From Burkholderia metallica (GTDB lineage Bacteria; Pseudomonadota; Gammaproteobacteria; Burkholderiales; Burkholderiaceae), in contig NZ_CADFDB010000004.1 of NCBI RefSeq assembly GCF_902832845.1, positions 1-64,000 of the forward strand: a stretch of DNA of 64,000 nucleotides. Reading direction: 5' to 3'. The position numbers and the translations under genes were made by a program. Below the pieces are notes generated by a model that saw only the letters and a program-made list of their open reading frames with translations, was not told the origin of the DNA and searched no databases. Shown piece after piece: positions 58,508 through 64,000 of the stretch. Position 1 is the first letter of the stretch; every line of letters begins with the position of its first letter.

Positions 58508-58835
58508 GGCGAGGCTCCTGTAAGCGAGGCGGACGGACGACGGCCGTTCGGGGCCGCATGCCGCGGGAATCGGAGGAATCGGTGCGCGCTTGCCGGCGTG
58601 GCGCGGGAAAAGAACGAGGGACTGCGAAGAGCGGGGTGCTGCGAAGAGCGGAGGTGCTACGAAGAGCGGAGGTGCTACGAAGAACGGGGTGCGGCGAAGA
58701 GCTGCGGTGCTGCGGAAAACGATGGACGACGAAGCGCGTGGACGGCTTCAGTTCACCCGTGCCCCAGGATTTCGAGGCGGCGGGCGCGAGCCGCGCGAGG
58801 CGGCCCGCGCCCGGACCTTGCGGCCGGGTGGCGCG
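58508..58835. other. 328-base region carrying a tandem repeat
   Basis: Between ubiK and comM, both on the minus strand. It holds the 17-18-base tandem repeat (58625-58712) and otherwise GC-rich DNA. No gene is supported; the frames through the repeat are repeat-driven. Confidence 0.5.
58625..58712. repeat. 17-18-base tandem repeat, about five copies
   Basis: The unit CGAAGAGCGGAGGTGCTA occurs twice exactly and three more times with one to four changes or a single-base deletion. It is intergenic, which makes it a candidate variable-number repeat. Confidence 0.8.
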
Positions 58836-59087
58836 TCAGGCTTGCGGTGCGGCGAGCTTCTGCTCGAGTTCCGCGACGCGCTTTTCGAGTTCCTCGAGGC
58901 GCACGCGGGTGCGGGCGAGCACTTGTGCCTGCGTGTCGAATTCCTCGCGCGTGACGAGATCGAGCTTCGAGAAGCCTTGCGACAGCATGGCCTTCACATT
59001 GCGCTCGACGTCCTTGGCCGGCGAGTTTTTCAGCAGGTCGCTGACGCGCGACTGCAGATCATTGAAAACGTCGCTGGGTTGCTTCAT
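58836..59087 (-). CDS. ubiK: ubiquinone biosynthesis accessory factor UbiK (83 aa)
   Basis: Small BMFP/YqiC-family protein: MKQPSDVFNDLQSRVSDLL, KAMLSQGFSKLDLVTREEFD, then a C-terminal coiled coil (TRVRLEELEKRVAELEQKLA). UbiK helps the Ubi hydroxylases assemble at the membrane. ATG 59087 follows a GGGGAATCAC lead. A near-palindrome TGCAC-N7-GTGCA (59103-59119) lies 16 bases upstream of the start. Confidence 0.93.
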   Translation of the reverse strand: MKQPSDVFNDLQSRVSDLLKNSPAKDVERNVKAMLSQGFSKLDLVTREEFDTQAQVLARTRVRLEELEKRVAELEQKLAAPQA

Positions 59088-59781
<694 letters not shown>

Positions 59782-59818
59782 CAGAACAGACAAGACAAGC
59801 GAGAAGAGGAAAACCAAG

Positions 59819-61327
59819 ATGCGCAAACTTCTGATGTCCCTGCTGATGGCCGGCTCGCTGATCGCGGCCGGTGTCGGCCCCGCGCTCGCCGATGACGCGG
59901 CGTCGGCCGCGGCTGCATCCGCGCCAGCCGCCATGGCTTCCGACGCGTCGGCGGCCGCCGCGCCGGCCGCTTCGGCGCCGGCCGCGACCGACGCATCCGC
60001 CGCTGCCGCCGCACCGGCCTCGGGCGCCACCGACGCGTCGGCTGCCGCCGCCGCTTCGGCACCGGCCGCCCCCGCCGCACCGACCGCACCGTTCTCCGTC
60101 GATTCGTCGAAGATCAACTCGGGCGACACCGCGTGGATGCTGACCTCCACCGCGCTCGTGCTGTTCATGACGATCCCGGGCCTCGCGCTGTTCTACGCCG
60201 GCATGGTCCGCAAGAAGAACGTGCTCGCGACCGTGATGCAGAGCTTCGCGATCACCGCGCTGATCACGGTGCTGTGGACGGTGGTCGGCTACAGCCTCGC
60301 GTTCACGCCGGGCAACGGCTTCATCGGCGGCCTGTCGCGCGCGTTCCTGCACGGGATGAACTACGTGAAGGGCGACAAGGCGACGACGCTGACGGTCAGC
60401 CATCTCGCGACGACGATTCCGGAATCGGTCTACTTCGTCTACCAGATGACGTTCGCGATCATCACGCCGGCGCTGATCTGCGGCGCGTTCGCCGACCGGA
60501 TGAAGTTCTCGGCGATGCTCGTGTTCATGACGCTCTGGTCGCTGATCGTCTATGTGCCGATCGCGCACATGGTGTGGGAGCCGACCGGCTGGCTGTCGGC
60601 CGACGGCGTGCTCGACTTCGCGGGCGGCACGGTGGTGCACATCAACGCCGGTATCGCGGGCCTGATGTCGTGCCTGGTGCTCGGCAAGCGCGTCGGCTAC
60701 GGTCGCGAATCGATGGCGCCGCACAACCTCGTGCTGACGATGATCGGCGGCTCGATGCTGTGGGTCGGCTGGTTCGGTTTCAACGCGGGTTCGGCGGTCG
60801 CGGCTGACGGCCGTGCCGGCTTCGCGATGCTGACGACGCAAGTCGCGACGGCCTGCGCGGCGCTCGGCTGGATGTTTGCCGAGTGGATCGCGAAGGGCAA
60901 GCCGTCGGTGCTCGGCATCGTATCGGGCGCGGTCGCGGGTCTCGTCGCGATCACGCCGGCGGCCGGCTTCGTCGGTGTGGCGGGCGCACTCGTGATCGGC
61001 ATCGCGGCCGGCGTCGTGTGCTTCTGGTCGGCGACGTGGCTCAAGTCGAAGCTCGGCTACGACGATTCGCTCGACGCGTTCGGCGTGCACGGCGTGGGCG
61101 GGATTCTCGGCGCACTGCTGACCGGCGTGTTCGCGGTCAAGGACATCGGCGGCGCCGACGGCAGCCTGCTGCTGCAGGCCAAGGGCGTCGTGATCACGCT
61201 GGTCTACAGCGGCGTGCTGAGCTTCGTGCTGCTGAAGGTGATCGACCTGACGATGGGCCTGCGCGTGTCGGAAGAAGAGGAGCGCGAAGGCCTCGACGTG
61301 ATCCTGCACGGCGAGCACGTCGAATAA
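59819..61327 (+). CDS. amtB: ammonium transporter (502 aa)
   Basis: A signal peptide (cleavage about residue 24) is followed by an unusual Ala/Ser/Pro low-complexity stretch (about residues 25-90, with ATDASAAAA-type repeats) and then a full AmtB core. Key segments are FYAGMVRKKNVLATVMQ, FNAGSAVAADGRAGFAML, and the twin-His pore region DDSLDAFGVHGVGGI. It conducts ammonia and is gated by GlnK, with which it shares an operon. Ends before the terminator at 61394. Confidence 0.95.
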   Translation: MRKLLMSLLMAGSLIAAGVGPALADDAASAAAASAPAAMASDASAAAAPAASAPAATDASAAAAAPASGATDASAAAAASAPAAPAAPTAPFSVDSSKINSGDTAWMLTSTALVLFMTIPGLALFYAGMVRKKNVLATVMQSFAITALITVLWTVVGYSLAFTPGNGFIGGLSRAFLHGMNYVKGDKATTLTVSHLATTIPESVYFVYQMTFAIITPALICGAFADRMKFSAMLVFMTLWSLIVYVPIAHMVWEPTGWLSADGVLDFAGGTVVHINAGIAGLMSCLVLGKRVGYGRESMAPHNLVLTMIGGSMLWVGWFGFNAGSAVAADGRAGFAMLTTQVATACAALGWMFAEWIAKGKPSVLGIVSGAVAGLVAITPAAGFVGVAGALVIGIAAGVVCFWSATWLKSKLGYDDSLDAFGVHGVGGILGALLTGVFAVKDIGGADGSLLLQAKGVVITLVYSGVLSFVLLKVIDLTMGLRVSEEEEREGLDVILHGEHVE

Positions 61328-61393
61328 GTCACAAGGATGACCGGCGGGCCGCCGCGACGACGGCGCCCGCCCTGAATGAGCGCAGCGACTTCG

Positions 61394-61422
61394 GCCCGCC
61401 CCACCCGGCGGGCATTTTTTTT
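61394..61422 (+). terminator. intrinsic terminator after amtB
   Basis: GCCCGCC and GGCGGGC arms around CCACCC, followed by ATTTTTTTT. A textbook rho-independent terminator, 67 bases past the amtB stop. Confidence 0.93.
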
Positions 61423-61540
61423 CTCCCGTCATTCGCTGCGGGAGCGCATAACCCTTCGCGCTATCGGGTCAATAGCCGAAAACTTCCTCAAAACCCTTGC
61501 GAAGCCGGGAACAATCCCCAAATGGGCAGGGCAATTGCTC

Positions 61541-61546
61541 TACAAT
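61541..61546 (+). promoter_or_regulatory. -10 element (TACAAT) of gshAB
   Basis: TACAAT in TTGCTCTACAATCTTC, 33 bases before ATG 61574. No good -35 is recognisable. Confidence 0.5.
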
Positions 61547-61573
61547 CTTCATTCTCCCGCTCGCGAGTGATTC

Positions 61574-62863
61574 ATGGTTCCCCACCTCGTTACCGCGTTG
61601 AACGGTCCGCTGCTCGAACTCGAGCAGAAGATCCTCGACGCGACGCCTGCGATCGAACGCTGGTTCAGGCTCGAATGGCAGGAACATACCCCGCCGTTCT
61701 ATTGTTCGGTGGACCTGCGCAATGCCGGCTTCAAGCTGGCGCCCGTCGATGCGAACCTGTTTCCCGGCGCATTCAACAATCTGCCGTCCGAAGTGTTGCC
61801 GCTCGCCGTGCAGGCCGCGATGGCCGCGATCGAGAAGATCTGCCCGGACGCGAAGAACCTGCTCGTGATTCCCGAGCTGCCGACCCGCAACGCGTTCTAC
61901 CTCGAAAACGTCGCCCGGCTTGCGACGATCATGCGTCAGGCCGGCCTGAACGTGCGCTTCGGCTCGCTCGACCCGAGCATCACCGACATGACGCCGATCA
62001 CGCTGGCCGACGGCCAGAAGATCGTGCTCGAACCGCTCGAACGTTCGCAGCGCCGCCTCGGCCTGAAGAATTTCGACCCGTGCTCGATTCTGCTGAACAA
62101 CGACCTGTCGGCCGGCATCCCGGCCGTGCTGGAAAACCTGCACGAGCAGTACCTGCTGCCGCCGCTGCACGCGGGCTGGGCCGTGCGCCGCAAGTCCACG
62201 CACTTCGCGTGCTACGACGACGTCGCGAAGAAGTTCGCGAAGATGGTCGGCGTCGATCCGTGGATGGTGAATCCGTATTTCGCGCATGTGGAAGGCGTCG
62301 ACTGGCAGGCGCATGAAGGCGAGCAGGCGCTCGCCGATGCGATCGACGGCGTGCTGAAGAAGATCGCGCGCAAGTACCGCGAATACGGGATCAGCGAGAA
62401 GCCGTACGTCGTCGTGAAGGCCGACGCGGGTACCGCCGGGCGCGGCGTGATGACCGTGCACGACGCGGCCGAGATCGGCCGCATGTCGAAGGCCGAGCGC
62501 GCACAGATGGCCGAGTCGAAGGCCGGCCTCGCGGTGCGCGACGTGATCGTGCAGGAAGGCGTCTACACGTTCGAGCGCGTCGGCGACGAAGTCGCGGAGC
62601 CCGTCGTGTACATGATCGACCGCTACGTGGTCGGCGGCTTCTACCGCACGCACGGCGGCCGCGAGCGCGACCAGAACCTGAACGCCCCCGGCATGCACTA
62701 CGTGCCGCTCGGCTTCGAGCACACCGCGCTGCCGGATGCGGGCGCCAAGCCGGGCGCCGCGCCGCCGAACCGTTTCTACATGTACGGTGTGGTCGCGCGG
62801 CTGTCGCTGATCGCGTCGTCGATCGAACTGGAAAAGACCGACCCCGAAGCCATCCAGGTGTAA
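61574..62863 (+). CDS. gshA: glutamate-cysteine ligase, proteobacterial type (429 aa)
   Basis: First step of glutathione synthesis. It belongs to the GshA type first seen in Acidithiobacillus, not to the E. coli type. Marks are [20 protein letters not shown] near the start, [21 protein letters not shown]-type middle and a Lys-Asp-Ala-Gly nucleotide site ([16 protein letters not shown]). ATG 61574 is near a weak GAGTG ribosome site. gshB begins 26 bases after its stop, so the pair is one operon. Confidence 0.94.
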   Translation: MVPHLVTALNGPLLELEQKILDATPAIERWFRLEWQEHTPPFYCSVDLRNAGFKLAPVDANLFPGAFNNLPSEVLPLAVQAAMAAIEKICPDAKNLLVIPELPTRNAFYLENVARLATIMRQAGLNVRFGSLDPSITDMTPITLADGQKIVLEPLERSQRRLGLKNFDPCSILLNNDLSAGIPAVLENLHEQYLLPPLHAGWAVRRKSTHFACYDDVAKKFAKMVGVDPWMVNPYFAHVEGVDWQAHEGEQALADAIDGVLKKIARKYREYGISEKPYVVVKADAGTAGRGVMTVHDAAEIGRMSKAERAQMAESKAGLAVRDVIVQEGVYTFERVGDEVAEPVVYMIDRYVVGGFYRTHGGRERDQNLNAPGMHYVPLGFEHTALPDAGAKPGAAPPNRFYMYGVVARLSLIASSIELEKTDPEAIQV

Positions 62864-62889
62864 CGGACCTTCGCTACGTACAGGACCTC

Positions 62890-63846
62890 ATGGACATTCT
62901 CTTCATCGCCGACCCGCTCGAGCGCTTCAAGATCTACAAGGATTCCACCTACGCGATGATGGCCGAGGCCGCGCGCCGCGGGCACGCGGTGTACGCATGC
63001 GAGCCGAACCACCTCGCGTGGACGGGTTCGGCCGTCGAGGCCGACGTCCGGCGCATCACGTTCGTCGGCGAAGCGGACGACCTGCATCGCGAGACGTGGT
63101 ACGAAGCCGGCCCGGTCGACGCGCGCCGCCTCGAATCGTTCGGCGCGGTGCTGATGCGCAAGGATCCGCCGTTCGACATGGAATACGTGACGTCGACCTG
63201 GCTGCTGGAGCTGGCCGAGCGCGCCGGCGCGCGCGTGTTCAACAAAGCGCAGTCGATCCGCGACCATTCGGAGAAGCTCGCGATCGGCGAGTTTCCGCAG
63301 TTCGTCGCTCCGACGCTCGTCACGCGCGATGCGAAACGGCTGCGCGCGTTCCACGCCGAGCACGGCGACGTGATCCTGAAGCCGCTCGACGGGATGGGCG
63401 GGATGGGCGTGTTCCGCGTGAAGCCGGACGGCATGAACCTCGGTTCGATCATCGAGATGCTGAGCCACGACGGCACGCGCTCGGTGATGGCGCAGAAATT
63501 CATCCCCGAGATCAAGGCCGGCGACAAGCGCATCCTGCTGATCGGCGGCGAGCCGGTGCCGTATTCGCTCGCCCGGATTCCGCAGGGCAGCGAGGTGCGC
63601 GGCAATCTCGCGGCGGGCGGGCTCGGCGTCGCGCAGCCGCTGACCGCGCGCGATCGCGAGATCGCCGAAACGCTCGGGCCCGTGCTCGCGGCGCGCGGGC
63701 TGCTGCTGGTCGGGCTCGACGCGATCGGCGACTGGCTGACCGAGGTGAACGTCACGAGCCCGACGTGCTTCCGCGAGATCATGGAGCAGACGGGCTTCGA
63801 CGTCGCCGCGATGTTCATCGACGCGCTGGAGCGTGCGGCCGCGTAG
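62890..63846 (+). CDS. gshB: glutathione synthetase (318 aa)
   Basis: ATP-grasp enzyme that joins gamma-glutamylcysteine and glycine. [20 protein letters not shown] is the family start; [27 protein letters not shown] (ATP loop) and [13 protein letters not shown] (metal site) follow. It is the normal length and forms an operon with gshA. The ggt gene at 39-41 kb is the matching degradative enzyme. Confidence 0.96.
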   Translation: MDILFIADPLERFKIYKDSTYAMMAEAARRGHAVYACEPNHLAWTGSAVEADVRRITFVGEADDLHRETWYEAGPVDARRLESFGAVLMRKDPPFDMEYVTSTWLLELAERAGARVFNKAQSIRDHSEKLAIGEFPQFVAPTLVTRDAKRLRAFHAEHGDVILKPLDGMGGMGVFRVKPDGMNLGSIIEMLSHDGTRSVMAQKFIPEIKAGDKRILLIGGEPVPYSLARIPQGSEVRGNLAAGGLGVAQPLTARDREIAETLGPVLAARGLLLVGLDAIGDWLTEVNVTSPTCFREIMEQTGFDVAAMFIDALERAAA

Positions 63847-63916
63847 GCCGTCTCCCGCGCAACTCCGGCGGCGGCCGCGCAGGTCCCCCGTCGCCGGCGC
63901 AGCTTGACCGGCCTGC

Positions 63917-63922
63917 TACAAT
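63917..63922 (+). promoter_or_regulatory. -10 element (TACAAT) before the gene at the right edge
   Basis: TACAAT in GCCTGCTACAATGCCCG, 72 bases after the gshB stop. An ATG at 63995 near the window end may start the next gene, but only two codons are visible, so it is not called. Confidence 0.45.
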
Positions 63923-64000
63923 GCCCGCTTGTCCGGTGCCGCGATCGCGCACCGAAGGCCCGGCGGTCGGGCCGACACTGTTGCAAGGCTGAACATGAAA

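Noticed and set aside
63995-64000. ATG at the right edge
   Set aside because: Only two codons are visible; in related genomes a PTS gene often follows gshB, but nothing here can support the call.

Overview
The window looks like chromosome 1 of a Burkholderia, most likely of the B. cepacia complex. The evidence is high GC with strong third-position GC bias, and hallmark betaproteobacterial genes: a metH split into two ORFs, a DUF3567 protein, PhaM, the HldC adenylyltransferase, CoaX (type III pantothenate kinase) beside a monofunctional BirA, and a proteobacterial-type GshA next to GshB. There are no rRNA, tRNA, CRISPR or insertion-sequence genes that I can support. Most of the window is conserved core chromosome.

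Layout. 1-1.27 kb: the first 44 codons of a type VI secretion (T6SS) effector of the VasX/BTH_I2691 kind, then 1.1 kb without a convincing gene. 1.27-5.6 kb: two-piece methionine synthase and DUF3567. 5.8-12.3 kb: DUF3108 protein, IclR regulator divergent from a fumarylacetoacetase-family gene, a crotonase, PhaM and a patatin. 12.7-16.4 kb: diiron ferritin-like protein, hldC, then the minus-strand operon birA-coaX-small membrane protein. 16.5-20.2 kb: a lower-GC accessory island of T6SS effector/immunity genes. It holds a PAAR protein, a tae4 amidase gene with an in-frame stop just before its catalytic Cys, two related small membrane proteins, a fragment of an M35 (aspzincin) metallopeptidase and an OmpA-like exported protein. 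20.3-23.3 kb: Sel1-repeat protein and a periplasmic nucleotidase lipoprotein. 23.6-27.2 kb: an MCE-type lipid ABC transporter operon. 27.2-29.5 kb: VanZ-like protein, 2Fe-2S ferredoxin and a hydrolase.

30-36 kb: dacA-dat-ybeD-(LysR/DUF2917)-lipB-lipA, linking peptidoglycan carboxypeptidase and lipoate synthesis. 36-41 kb: a tauABC-like sulfonate transporter convergent with ggt. 41-48 kb: a LysR regulator divergent from a beta-oxidation operon (fused hydratase/dehydrogenase, two acyl-CoA dehydrogenases, a CaiB/BaiF CoA transferase) that resembles pimeloyl/dicarboxylyl-CoA catabolism. 48-55 kb: DUF485/ActP acetate symporter, then the C4-dicarboxylate transporter dctA with its dctB-dctD two-component system. 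dctA has a sigma-54 promoter preceded by two palindromes sharing the core TCCGG-N4-CCGGA, probable DctD sites. 55-59 kb: thioredoxin-like protein, a lipoprotein, comM and ubiK. 59.4-63.9 kb: glnK-amtB behind a second sigma-54 promoter, and gshA-gshB.

The most unusual part is the T6SS island at 16.5-20.2 kb: a PAAR tip gene followed by decaying toxins, while the putative immunity genes stay open and one has duplicated.
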